Source of the DNA: Bradyrhizobium canariense
GTDB lineage: Bacteria; Pseudomonadota; Alphaproteobacteria; Rhizobiales; Xanthobacteraceae
Assembly: GCF_900105125.1 (NCBI RefSeq)
Contig: NZ_LT629750.1
Location: forward strand, 2,232,001 to 2,296,000
DNA length: 64,000 nt
Direction of reading: 5' to 3'
Below, piece after piece: positions 41,550 through 52,057 of this stretch. A model generated the notes under the pieces. It did no database searches. It saw only the letters and a list, made by a program, of their open reading frames with translations, and was not told the DNA's origin. A program made the position numbers and the translations under genes. How positions within the stretch are numbered: position 1 is the stretch's first letter; the number at the start of each line of letters is the position of its first letter.

Positions 41550-42350
41550 ATGTCTGACGTCAAGGAATCGCAGGACCTTCACCCGCTCGTCGACCTGCGC
41601 GGCAAACGCGGCCTCGTCATCGGAATAGCCAACGAGCACAGCATCGCGGCCGGCTGTGCCGAGGCGTTCACCCGTGCAGGCGCGCGGCTCGCGGCAACCT
41701 ATCTGAACGACAAAGCCGAGCCGTTCGTGCGCACTGTCACGGACCGGCTCGGATGCGAGCTTGTGCTGCCTTGCGACGTCCAGGTGGCGGGACAGCTCGA
41801 AACTGTGTTCGACCGGATCAAGACCGAATGGGGTGGTCTCGACTTCCTGCTGCATTCAATCGCTTTCGCGCCGCGCGACGATCTGCATGGCCGCGTAACC
41901 GACTGTTCCGCCGCCGGCTTCGGCATGGCCATGAGCGTCTCATGCCATTCCTTTATTCGGATGGCTCATCTCGCCGAGCCCTTGATGCCCAGGGGCGGCT
42001 GTCTGCTTGCGGTGACTTTTTACGGCTCCGAACATGTGGTCGAGCATTACAACCTGATGGGCCCCGTCAAGGCGGCGCTGGAAAGCAGCATGCGCTACGT
42101 CGCCGCCGAACTCGGCCCCAAGAACATCCGCGCCCATGCGATCTCGCCCGGACCGATCCGAACAAGAGCGGCCAGCGGCATCGACCAGTTCGACGAGTTG
42201 CTTGAGGCAGCAGCGGCGCGGGCGCCCGAGCACCATCTCGTCGACATTCTGGATGTCGGCAACCTCGCGGCATTCCTGGTCAGCGATGCAGCACGGCGGA
42301 TGACCGGCACCGTCATCCCTGTGGATGGCGGCGAGCATCTCACGGCATAA
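41550..42350 (+). CDS. fabI: Enoyl-[acyl carrier protein] reductase, FabI type
   Basis: A 266-residue short-chain dehydrogenase of the FabI class. The nucleotide motif is GIANEHSIAAGCAEAF, the catalytic pair is Y-(x6)-K in EHYNLMGPVKAALESSMRYVAAELG, and the C-terminal AAFLVSDAARRMTGTVIPVDGGEH is typical. It reduces enoyl-ACP with NAD(P)H. The start ATG 41550 is preferred over 41514. An extra FabI copy in a PHA/acetate operon suggests a specialised redox role (for example NADH use under oxygen limitation) rather than housekeeping fatty acid synthesis; that is inference. Confidence 0.92.
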   Translation: MSDVKESQDLHPLVDLRGKRGLVIGIANEHSIAAGCAEAFTRAGARLAATYLNDKAEPFVRTVTDRLGCELVLPCDVQVAGQLETVFDRIKTEWGGLDFLLHSIAFAPRDDLHGRVTDCSAAGFGMAMSVSCHSFIRMAHLAEPLMPRGGCLLAVTFYGSEHVVEHYNLMGPVKAALESSMRYVAAELGPKNIRAHAISPGPIRTRAASGIDQFDELLEAAAARAPEHHLVDILDVGNLAAFLVSDAARRMTGTVIPVDGGEHLTA

Positions 42351-42428
42351 ATTGGCCGCCTGCCGAAGCGACGCCCGCGAATCCGGTCTCCAACGGGCCG
42401 CGCTGTGATCAATTTAGCGAGGATCCGC

Positions 42429-43283
42429 TCAACCAGAATCGCCTTGGCTTGCCGTCTCGCCAGCGGCAAGTTCGATGATCTCGGCCGTGATTTCTTCCTG
42501 CCGCACCAGCCGCTGGGTTGCCTGCAATGTCGATAGCTGACGCTCAATCTGGTGACGCGCCGAGGCCATCGCCGCCATGCGGGCTTCGTTTTCGGCAGCG
42601 AAAGCATGCAGCGCCGCGCTGCAAAGCTGCGCGTGGAGGTAATCCGCCGTTAGCCCGCTCAAGAGCTGCTCTGACGGCAAATTCACGAGCGGCGTATCGG
42701 TATTGGCTGGTCGGGGAAAGCTCGTCATGTCCAGCGGAAACAGCCGGCGGCGTTCGATATGCATGCCGTCGCCGGGTTGCCATCGGCTGAAGACCGCATC
42801 GAGCCGGTCGATCTCTCCTGTTCCAATCCGGGCGTAGAGTGCCGCTGCGATTCGGTCGGCCAGCTTGGGTACACCCAGCGAGTGCGACGGCATGGCGCTC
42901 TGCCAGCTCGTGGTGACGTTGCGTTCGGCCGCCACGGCGGCGCCGCGCGTGCCGATGAGAAAGAGTTCTGACGTCGCGAGATCGGCAACGGCCGCATCAA
43001 GCACCCTTTCACTGAAAGCACCGGCAAACCCCTGCTCGGCGCAAAACAGCACGAGCGCGGGTCGCATCGAGGTGCGCGCGCCATCGTACCGGGTGGAGGG
43101 AGCGAGCGTGATGGCTCGCCCGATGGCGGCCGCGATCGTCGAGGCATAGCTGTCAACCGCCGTGAGCTGGGTGCGGGCCTGCTGGGCACGTGCTGCCGCG
43201 ATGCCGCGCATCGCATTCACGACCGCGCCGAGCTGACGAACGCCGTCGATGCGAGCGCTGATGTCCGCCAGCCGCTCGGTCAT
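42429..43283 (-). CDS. atpG: N-type ATPase gamma subunit
   Basis: A 284-residue F1 gamma-like subunit. The N-terminal helix ([32 protein letters not shown]) and the C-terminal helix ([43 protein letters not shown]) form the coiled-coil shaft. The sequence is clearly divergent from standard gamma subunits, as in other N-ATPases. Last gene of the atpDCQRBEFAG operon, coupled to atpA by ATGA overlap and converging on fabI. Confidence 0.9.
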   Translation of the reverse strand: MTERLADISARIDGVRQLGAVVNAMRGIAAARAQQARTQLTAVDSYASTIAAAIGRAITLAPSTRYDGARTSMRPALVLFCAEQGFAGAFSERVLDAAVADLATSELFLIGTRGAAVAAERNVTTSWQSAMPSHSLGVPKLADRIAAALYARIGTGEIDRLDAVFSRWQPGDGMHIERRRLFPLDMTSFPRPANTDTPLVNLPSEQLLSGLTADYLHAQLCSAALHAFAAENEARMAAMASARHQIERQLSTLQATQRLVRQEEITAEIIELAAGETASQGDSG

Positions 43284-44821
43284 GGCGCGGCCACCGCAGC
43301 CGGCGGCATGACGATCGCGACGTAGCGTTGCAGCGCTTCGCGGAGAGCGCGCTCAGTCATAGCGTCGAGTGCACCCGTTTCCTGGATCGCCCGGACGGCA
43401 TCCGGCGCGCCGCGGTTGAGCGCTTCGTTCAGGCCTCGGCGGAACTGGACCACGGCGGGCAGAGGCAGCTGGTCAAGCAGACCTGACTGAATGGCAAGGA
43501 CAAGAGCTACCTCATCGGCGAGCCGGAGCGGCGCGTGCTGCGGCTGATCGAGGATGGCGCGAATTCGGGCGCCGCGCGTCAGCTGCTGGCGAACCCGCGT
43601 GTCCGGCATCCCGCCGAAGCGGGTGAACATCTCGAGCTCGAGGAATTGCGCATAATCGAGCCGCACCGTCTTCGCCACATCCCGCAACGCCTGCGCCTGG
43701 GTCTTGCCACCAACCCGGCTGACGCTGACACCGACATCCACAGCCGGCTTCTGGCCTTCATAAAAAAGCCTGGCGTCGAGCACGATCTGGCCGTCGGTAA
43801 TCGAGATCAGGTTGGTGGGGATGTAGGCGCTGAGATTGCCAGCATCGGTTTCGGCGATTGGCAGCGCCGTCAACGAGCCCCCACCCTTCTCCTTGGAAAG
43901 TTTTGCCGCGCGTTCGAGCAGCCGTGCATGAACGTAGAAGACGTCGCCGGGATAGGCTTCACGCCCGGGCGACTGGCGTGTCAGCAACGCGATCTCGCGA
44001 TGTGTCGCGGCGTGTTTGGAGAGGTCGTCCACAACGATCAGGGCATGCTGGCCGCGGTCGCGAAAATACTCTGCCATGGTGAAACCGGTAAAGGGCGCGA
44101 TCCATTGCAGTCCGGGCGAACTCGAGGACCCCGCCACCACGATGATGCAGCGCTCGGGGGCGCCATTGGCCTGGATCGCGTCGATGACGCGGCGGATGCT
44201 CGAACTTTTCTGGCCAACCGCGACATAGATGCAGACGATGTCGCTGGACTTCTGATTGATGATGGTATCGATCGCGATCGTCGTCTTGCCGATGGCGCGG
44301 TCGCCGATGATGAGCTCCCGCTGGCCGCGGCCGAGGGCGAACAGCGTATCGACGACGACGAGGCCGGTCTGAACCGGCTGGGTTACGAGATCGCGGTCGA
44401 CAATGGCCGGCGCCGGACGTTCGATCGGCTCCCGCGTATCGGCTGTGATCGGCCCTTTGCCGTCGAGCGGTCGGCCCAGCGCATCGACGACACGGCCGAG
44501 CAGCCCCGGTCCTACCGGCACACGCACCACATCGCCGGTGCCCCGCACCGTGTCGCCGGCCTCGATCGCATCGACATTATCCAGCAGAACGCAGCCTACC
44601 CGGCCGGTTTCGAGCACCTGGGCGAAACCGAACTGCCCCTTGTCGAAACGCAGGAGTTCGTCGAGCCGCACGTCCGGCAAACCTGAGACGAGCGCGATGC
44701 CGTCCCCGACTTCTTCGACGCGGCCGATCTGTTCGGCACGAGGGCCAAGCGCTGCGGCGCCTACCTTGATCCGGGCCTGCTCAAGCCAGGCATTGGCGCC
44801 TCGATCAGGATCGGTTGTCAT
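43280..44821 (-). CDS. atpA: N-type ATPase alpha subunit
   Basis: A 513-residue alpha subunit. The P-loop reads [11 protein letters not shown] (the usual form is GDRQTGKT), and downstream are [43 protein letters not shown], and [33 protein letters not shown] with the alpha-type arginine finger region. Start ATG 44821 overlaps the b-type gene by 17 bases; a longer frame from 44890 is rejected. Confidence 0.94.
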   Translation of the reverse strand: MTTDPDRGANAWLEQARIKVGAAALGPRAEQIGRVEEVGDGIALVSGLPDVRLDELLRFDKGQFGFAQVLETGRVGCVLLDNVDAIEAGDTVRGTGDVVRVPVGPGLLGRVVDALGRPLDGKGPITADTREPIERPAPAIVDRDLVTQPVQTGLVVVDTLFALGRGQRELIIGDRAIGKTTIAIDTIINQKSSDIVCIYVAVGQKSSSIRRVIDAIQANGAPERCIIVVAGSSSSPGLQWIAPFTGFTMAEYFRDRGQHALIVVDDLSKHAATHREIALLTRQSPGREAYPGDVFYVHARLLERAAKLSKEKGGGSLTALPIAETDAGNLSAYIPTNLISITDGQIVLDARLFYEGQKPAVDVGVSVSRVGGKTQAQALRDVAKTVRLDYAQFLELEMFTRFGGMPDTRVRQQLTRGARIRAILDQPQHAPLRLADEVALVLAIQSGLLDQLPLPAVVQFRRGLNEALNRGAPDAVRAIQETGALDAMTERALREALQRYVAIVMPPAAVAAP

Positions 44822-45548
44822 GAGCGAGATCCGTGAGAATTTGGTTGAGATCGGCGCGCCAACTGTTGGCCACGATGAAATCCGGGCCATGCAATTCCAG
44901 GCCGGCGATTAGCGTTGGGTCGGCCGTGAAGGTAATTTGCGGCTTAGCGCCGAAAGCGTCCGCGATCGCCTGACGACAATGTTCCTGCTCACTCACTTCG
45001 AGCGGTGTCGCGCTGACCGCTTGGAGCAGGATTCCGTCTTCCGTCGCGGCCTGCCGCGTCGCATCCGGCAATCTGCCGATTTCCTTGAGAAGCCAGCCCA
45101 GGAAGGCGGTGCGCACGGAAGGTCCATCAAGGCGGCCAGCCAATCGCCGCGCGATATCGACTGCGAGATGGCTCGAACGCGCGGTCCATGCCTTCTCGGC
45201 GTCCTCCTGCTCCTTTGCAATCCTGGTCTTTGCGGCATCCTCAAGCGCCGCTGCCTCCTTCGCAGTATCAGTCAGGCGCGCGTTGCGGGCTTGTTCTGCA
45301 TTCTCCTGCGCGGCCTTCAAGATGGCCTCACGCTCTCGGGCAAAACCGGTGCGCGTCCGCTCGATGTCGGCGAGCGCGGCGGTCGCCTGCGCCCGCTTCG
45401 CCTCCGCGTCGGCCAGCGTCTTTTGCACGGCGGCCCGACGCTGCTCGATCATGGCGGCCACCGGACGCCAGAAGAAGTGCCCAAGCAGCCAGACCAGGAC
45501 CAGGACATTGATGGTCTGAAGGCCGAGCGTCCACCAGTCGATCGTCAT
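44805..45548 (-). CDS. atpF: N-type ATPase long b subunit with a delta-like C-terminus
   Basis: A 247-residue peripheral stalk protein, longer than the usual b (about 160). One N-terminal membrane helix ([20 protein letters not shown]) is followed by a long charged coiled coil (about residues 30-140). The last 70 residues, with [30 protein letters not shown], look like the C-terminal half of a delta subunit. The operon has no atpH, so this protein probably covers both b and delta functions, as thought for N-ATPases. Confidence 0.9.
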   Translation of the reverse strand: MTIDWWTLGLQTINVLVLVWLLGHFFWRPVAAMIEQRRAAVQKTLADAEAKRAQATAALADIERTRTGFAREREAILKAAQENAEQARNARLTDTAKEAAALEDAAKTRIAKEQEDAEKAWTARSSHLAVDIARRLAGRLDGPSVRTAFLGWLLKEIGRLPDATRQAATEDGILLQAVSATPLEVSEQEHCRQAIADAFGAKPQITFTADPTLIAGLELHGPDFIVANSWRADLNQILTDLAHDNRS

Positions 45549-45552
45549 GGCG

Positions 45553-45798
45553 TCATTTCAACAGCGGGTTGGCGAACAGCAGCAGCAACGCAATCACCAG
45601 GCAATAGATCGCCATGGTTTCGATCATCGCGAGGCCGACGAACAAGGTGCGCGAGATGGTGTTGGCTGATTCCGGCTGCCGGGCGATTGCGTCCATCGCG
45701 GCGGCCACCGCGCGTCCCTCTGCCAGGGCGGGGCCGATCGCTCCGAACGAGACCGCCAACGCGGCCGAGACGATGCTGACGAGAGCTAACCAGTTCAT
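45553..45798 (-). CDS. atpE: N-type ATPase c subunit (rotor ring)
   Basis: An 81-residue double-helix proteolipid. The polar loop ARQPE is standard. The ion-binding carboxylate is E60 in GLAMIETMAIYCL, followed by T61 and Y65. A second carboxylate, E27 in GPALAEGRA, stands where sodium-type rings have a glutamine. The two-carboxylate pattern is typical for N-ATPase rings; whether protons or sodium move is not decided by sequence. Confidence 0.93.
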   Translation of the reverse strand: MNWLALVSIVSAALAVSFGAIGPALAEGRAVAAAMDAIARQPESANTISRTLFVGLAMIETMAIYCLVIALLLLFANPLLK

Positions 45799-46493
45799 GA
45801 GGGAGTCCTTTGGCTGGAAGTGTCCGGGGCGGATGCGCCCTCGCTGACGGCACCCGCGATAAAGACCATGGCGAGGATTGCGAAGATGTAGGCTTGTACG
45901 GCGCCGGTCAGCAGATCGAGCGCCATCAGCGGAATCGGGACCAGCAAGCCCGCCAGCGAAAGGACGATACCGATCACGAAGACGCCGCTCATCACATTGC
46001 CGAACAGGCGGACCAGCAGCGAGAAGGTGCGTGTCAGGCTCTCGATGAAGTTGAGCGGGATCATGATCGGATTGGGTGAGGCGAACGTGCCGAGATAGCC
46101 CCTGATTCCACCTGCGCGAACGCCGAACCAGATCACCGCGGCGAAGACCAGCAGTGCGAGCGCGGCGTCGGTCTCAAGCTGGGCGGTCGGCGGCTCGACG
46201 CCGGGCACCAGTTCGGACCAATTGGCGAGGAAGATGAAGCTGAACAATGTGCCGATAAAAGCGCGGTACGGAGCTGGATCGAGCCGCATGGTATCGCGGA
46301 TCTGGCCGTCCACGGTATCGACGATCAACTCGAAGAACGCCTGGGTCCGGGATGGGACAAGCGACAGATTCCGGGAGACCAGGATAGCGCCGAGGATCAG
46401 CACCAGCATGATCGCCCAGGTGGTGACGACGCCCTCGCTGATCGACACCGGTCCTACGTAAAAGAGAACGACGCTGGAGAGCGGAGATTTCAT
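45795..46493 (-). CDS. atpB: N-type ATPase a subunit
   Basis: A 232-residue membrane protein with about five to six helices. It has SRTQAFFELIVDTVDGQIRDTM, the half-channel helix SLTRTFSLLVRLFGNVMSGVFVIGIV with the essential arginine (LLVRLFGN), and a final GAVQAYIFAILAMVFIAGAVSEG helix. Coupled by ATGA-type overlaps to atpR and atpE. Confidence 0.93.
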   Translation of the reverse strand: MKSPLSSVVLFYVGPVSISEGVVTTWAIMLVLILGAILVSRNLSLVPSRTQAFFELIVDTVDGQIRDTMRLDPAPYRAFIGTLFSFIFLANWSELVPGVEPPTAQLETDAALALLVFAAVIWFGVRAGGIRGYLGTFASPNPIMIPLNFIESLTRTFSLLVRLFGNVMSGVFVIGIVLSLAGLLVPIPLMALDLLTGAVQAYIFAILAMVFIAGAVSEGASAPDTSSQRTPS

Positions 46494-46795
46494 AACGCCG
46501 CCTCCCCTACGCGACGCATGAACACAGATCGCGCGATCAGTATCCCCAGCGCCATCACCAGCAGCGGCAAAGCGCCTTCAAAACTGACCAGGGTCAAAAG
46601 ACCACCGAGCAAGACAAAGCGTCCGAGCATGAGGCCGATCGTCGTGACGACGCGTTCCCCCGCAACAAACAGCCGCGCGTTCCACCAAAGGCTGCGGAAG
46701 TAGACCAGGCCAAGCAGAAGTCCGGCGACGAAATGTCCGGCAAGATCGAGGACCATGGCCCCGGGAGAAAGGCTGGCAAAAGAAAGTGATGTCAT
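46490..46795 (-). CDS. atpR: N-ATPase accessory membrane protein AtpR
   Basis: A 101-residue protein with three hydrophobic segments (MVLDLAGHFVAGLLLGLVYF, TIGLMLGRFVLLGGLLTLVSF, LPLLVMALGILIARSVFM). Its size, place between atpQ and atpB, and the arginine in the second helix fit AtpR of N-ATPase operons, thought to help ring assembly or supply ions. The long upstream extension of the open frame runs antisense to other genes and is excluded; ATG 46795 overlaps the atpQ stop. Confidence 0.85.
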   Translation of the reverse strand: MTSLSFASLSPGAMVLDLAGHFVAGLLLGLVYFRSLWWNARLFVAGERVVTTIGLMLGRFVLLGGLLTLVSFEGALPLLVMALGILIARSVFMRRVGEAAL

Positions 46796-47081
46796 GCGCT
46801 CTTCATCCATTTCCAGCCGGACCAGCAGCCGAGCGCCAATCCCAGCATCAGAAGTGGCGCGGTCCAGAACAGTCCAGAGTTGAAAGTCTTGTCGAGCCAA
46901 CGGCCGAGGAAGATGGCGATCAGCATCGGCACCACGATGATCCAGCCGAGCACGCCAATCTGGGCGAGACGGCGCGTCACCGACGGATCGCCTTCGCGCA
47001 GCCATCGCCGGTGACGATCGCCACGCAACCGAACGCCCTTCACCAGCGGATCCTGATCGCCTGGATCTTTTTCTTGCCCGG

Positions 47082-47085
<4 letters not shown>
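46792..47085 (-). CDS. atpQ: N-ATPase accessory membrane protein AtpQ (AtpI-like)
   Basis: A 97-residue protein: a charged N-terminal half (TGQEKDPGDQDPLVKGVRLRGDRHRRWLREGDPSVTRRL) and two hydrophobic helices (AQIGVLGWIIVVPMLIAIFLGRWLD and LFWTAPLLMLGLALGCWSGW). This is the AtpI/AtpQ pattern. The start is ATG 47085, overlapping the atpC stop. Confidence 0.85.
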
Positions 47086-48973
<1,888 letters not shown>

Positions 48974-49169
48974 CTACAGTCGCTTTGTACCGCCGGAGGC
49001 AGAGAGCTTCTTGATCGAACGCAAACACACCGTGATTGGGCAGGCTCCGGTTCCGAGGCCGCGCCTGAGACGTCGGAAAAGAGCAAAGATCAGCGAATTT
49101 GGGTTCCGCTTAATATCTGGCCGATGGCTGCTCGCGAAATGCCACTGGGAACCCGGAACGCGCCGGCGC

Positions 49170-49334
49170 TCAATCGGTACGGCGCTCTGGAAGTTGGTCG
49201 TCATCTGCGATCGCGCGCCAGCCTGCGCCTTCGAGATCATCATACTGGCCGCTCTTTAGCGACCAGAGAAATCCGAGCAAGCCGACCAGCCCGAGACCAA
49301 GTGCCAGCGGCACGAGAATCACCATCACTTCCAT
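49170..49334 (-). CDS. ccoS: cbb3 oxidase assembly protein CcoS
   Basis: A 54-residue single-span membrane protein, shorter than the usual automatic cut-off. The sequence (MEVMVILVPLALGLGLVGLL, then GFLWSLKSGQYDDLEGAG) carries the CcoS signature WSLKSGQYDDLEG. The ATG overlaps the ccoI stop (ATGA). CcoS is needed for insertion of haem b and CuB into CcoN. Confidence 0.93.
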   Translation of the reverse strand: MEVMVILVPLALGLGLVGLLGFLWSLKSGQYDDLEGAGWRAIADDDQLPERRTD

Positions 49335-51526
49335 CAAAACCCTCCTTGCGCGACGCGCCGTGCGCGAAGTGCATTCAGCATCACCAGCACCGAGGAGCCG
49401 GACATCGCCGCAGCCGCGATCAGAGGGGTCACAACTCCGCTGATGGCGATTGGGACCGCCAGAAGGTTGTAGCCGACCGCGAGCCAGAGGTTCTGCCGCA
49501 TGAGCCGCAGCGCCTTGCGCGCGAAATCGATGGCCACGACCACCGGAGCCAGCGGCTTGCCGAGGAACACCAGATCGGCCGTCGCCTGACTGAGATGCGT
49601 GGCACTGATCGGCGACATCGAGACGTGCGCCGCAGCCAGCGACGGCGCATCATTCAGCCCGTCGCCGACCATCAGTACCTTGAAGCCTTGGCTTTTGAGT
49701 TCGTCAATACGTGCGATCTTGTCGGCCGGGGTCACGCCCGCGCGCCACTCCTGCACCCCGAGCGCTCGCGCCGCGGCCCGAACCGCAGGCTCCCGATCAC
49801 CCGAAAGAATCTCGACCATGATATTTCGGCTCTGAAGCGCGGAAATCACCGCCTGCGCGTCCGGTCGCAGTCCCTGCCGGATCGAAAACAGGTATTTCGC
49901 TTCGCCGACGCTGAAAGCAACATGCGAGGCTTCGGGGTCCAGGTCGGGGTCGTCATTTGCCAATTGCTCGGCTCCGCAGAACGACGGCCGCCCCAGCCTT
50001 AGCTCCACGCCGCCGATATCTCCGCGCACCCCCTGCCCCGGCTCTTCGATTGCGCCCGCAAGCGGTAATTTCGCGGCCGAAGCGCGCGCCACCGCCGCCG
50101 CGACCGGATGACGGCTTGCAAGCGCAAGCTGACCCGCGAGCGCGAATACGTCCGCGGGGATATCGGCTCCATTCACCACGTCAAGATCGGGCAATGTCAG
50201 GGTTCCGGTCTTGTCGAAGATGATCCGGTCGACGTCCGCCAATCGTTCGATCGCATCGCCGGAATTGAGCAATACCCCCGCCTTGAACATCGCGCCGGAC
50301 GCAACGGTCTGCACTGTGGGAATCGCAAGCCCCAGCGCGCAGGGACAGGTGATGATCAGCACAGCAATGCCTGTGACAATGGCATCATGCCAGGTAGCGC
50401 CGGCCAGAACCCAGCCCAGCACGGTCAGCAACGCCGTCGCATGAACTACCGGTGCATAGAGCCGTGATGCCCGGTCCGCGAGGCGCACGTAACGCGAGCG
50501 AGCCTGTAATGCATTGTCAAGCAGGCGGGTGATCTCCGCCAGCAGCGTTGCTTCCGACGCCGCAGAAACCCGAACGCGCAATGTTCCTGTCATGTTGAGC
50601 GAGCCGGCATAGATCGCGGTACCGGAATCCGCTGTGACATATCTTGTCTCGCCGGTAATCAGGCTTTGGTCGACCTCGGATCGCCCGGCGACGACTGTGC
50701 CATCGACCGCGCATCGCTCGCCCGGCCGCAACAGGACGATATCGCCGGGGTGGACCGCCGCTACCGGTACTTCCAGAATTTCGTCGGCTCCGACGAATTT
50801 GGTCGCGGTTTCGGCCTTGAGCGCCGCAAGGTTCCCGGCGACAGCCCGTGTTCGCCGCCGCATGCTTTGATCGAGATAACGCCCGACCAGCAGAAATGTC
50901 AGCAGCATGATCGCCGCATCGAAATAGGTGTGCTCGGCGTGGTACACGGTCTCCACCACCGACATCCCGAGCGCCAGCAGGACGCCGATGCTGATCGGAA
51001 CATCCATATTGACGTTGCGCGTGCGTAACGCCCGCAATGCCGAGCTGAAGAACGGCCGGCCCGCATATGCCGCGGCGGGCAGCGCGATCAAGGCGGAGAG
51101 CCAATGAAAGAAATCGCGTTGTTCGGGAATCATGTCGCTGACGTTGCCGGACCACACCGGAACGGAAAGCATCATCACATTCATCGTGGCGAAGGCCGCG
51201 ACACCGAGGCATCGGAGCAGGAAGCGCGACTGCTCGTCTTCCGCCGCCTCCGCAGAGGCGGTTTCGAATGGATAGGCTTTATATCCGAGCTCGGCGAGCC
51301 GATCGATGAAGTTGGCGGGATCGAGCGCACCTTCCTTCCATTCCAGCGCGACCCGCCGGTTGGTCAGATTGACGCGTGCCAGCGTTACATCAGGCATTGC
51401 CGAAAGGCCGCGCTCGATCTTCGACATGCATCCGGCGCAACTGACACCCTCAACCGCAAGATCGATGTGCGAGAGACCCGAACCCAGATCCTTTACATAG
51501 TGTGAAAAATCCCGCGTCGCCTGCAT
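49334..51526 (-). CDS. ccoI: Copper-transporting P1B-type ATPase CcoI/FixI for cbb3 oxidase
   Basis: A 730-residue P-type ATPase. The N-terminal HMA domain has C30 and C33 in GVSCAGC, the transport motif is TCPCALGLAIP, the phosphorylation site DKTGTLTLPD, the hinge GDGLNDAPSLAAA, and the actuator motif ITGETR. The family delivers copper outward for the CuB centre of CcoN. Forms ccoGHIS with its neighbours. Confidence 0.95.
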   Translation of the reverse strand: MQATRDFSHYVKDLGSGLSHIDLAVEGVSCAGCMSKIERGLSAMPDVTLARVNLTNRRVALEWKEGALDPANFIDRLAELGYKAYPFETASAEAAEDEQSRFLLRCLGVAAFATMNVMMLSVPVWSGNVSDMIPEQRDFFHWLSALIALPAAAYAGRPFFSSALRALRTRNVNMDVPISIGVLLALGMSVVETVYHAEHTYFDAAIMLLTFLLVGRYLDQSMRRRTRAVAGNLAALKAETATKFVGADEILEVPVAAVHPGDIVLLRPGERCAVDGTVVAGRSEVDQSLITGETRYVTADSGTAIYAGSLNMTGTLRVRVSAASEATLLAEITRLLDNALQARSRYVRLADRASRLYAPVVHATALLTVLGWVLAGATWHDAIVTGIAVLIITCPCALGLAIPTVQTVASGAMFKAGVLLNSGDAIERLADVDRIIFDKTGTLTLPDLDVVNGADIPADVFALAGQLALASRHPVAAAVARASAAKLPLAGAIEEPGQGVRGDIGGVELRLGRPSFCGAEQLANDDPDLDPEASHVAFSVGEAKYLFSIRQGLRPDAQAVISALQSRNIMVEILSGDREPAVRAAARALGVQEWRAGVTPADKIARIDELKSQGFKVLMVGDGLNDAPSLAAAHVSMSPISATHLSQATADLVFLGKPLAPVVVAIDFARKALRLMRQNLWLAVGYNLLAVPIAISGVVTPLIAAAAMSGSSVLVMLNALRARRVAQGGF

Positions 51527-51538
51527 GGTGCTTCCTTC

Positions 51539-52039
51539 CTAGTTCAGCAGAACGCGGTTCTTCGACAGGAACATGCGCTGACCGGCCGTGTCGCCCTCCA
51601 GCACCAGATCCCATTGCCCCGGTGCGATCAGTGGCGCGCTTCCGCGGTAGATACCGTTTCCTACTTCGGCGAGATCAACTTCCTGATCCGCCCGCTTGTC
51701 GGTCGGCCGTTCGAAGCGGCCCTGAAATTTCAGCCCGGACACCGGCTTGCCGCCGCTGTCGCGCGCCTCTACCAGCAGCGTCGCGCCACCGTCCGCGCCA
51801 CGCTGAATATGCGCGTCGACCTTCCAGTTTCGCTCGCTCTGCCGGTGCGCAGCCGCGATCTCGTCTTCATAGGCAAGGCTCGCGCTATAGGCGCTGTCGA
51901 CCTCGGTGCCCGGTAACGTCTGGATGGCAAGCTTCATCATCATCACGTTGACGCCGATGACGACGCCAAAAAACGCGATCAGCATGAAAAGCACCTTGCC
52001 TCCGGTCAGCGGCCTCGGCGAAACCGGCGATCTAGTCAT
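51539..52039 (-). CDS. ccoH: cbb3 oxidase accessory protein CcoH/FixH
   Basis: A 166-residue protein with a single N-terminal span (GGKVLFMLIAFFGVVIGVNVMMMKLAI) and a periplasmic beta-sandwich domain (YEDEIAAAHRQSERNWKVDAHI ... QWDLVLEGDTAGQRMFLSKNRVLL). This matches FixH. It stabilises the oxidase during assembly. It stands between ccoG and ccoI with short gaps. Confidence 0.92.
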   Translation of the reverse strand: MTRSPVSPRPLTGGKVLFMLIAFFGVVIGVNVMMMKLAIQTLPGTEVDSAYSASLAYEDEIAAAHRQSERNWKVDAHIQRGADGGATLLVEARDSGGKPVSGLKFQGRFERPTDKRADQEVDLAEVGNGIYRGSAPLIAPGQWDLVLEGDTAGQRMFLSKNRVLLN

Positions 52040-52057
52040 ACCAAGCTCCTTCAGGTC

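Noticed and set aside
49011..49024. FNR box for the N-ATPase operon
   Set aside because: TTGAT-CGAA-CGCAA matches only eight of ten positions and lies 86-99 bases from atpD; kept as a weak hint, not called as a feature.
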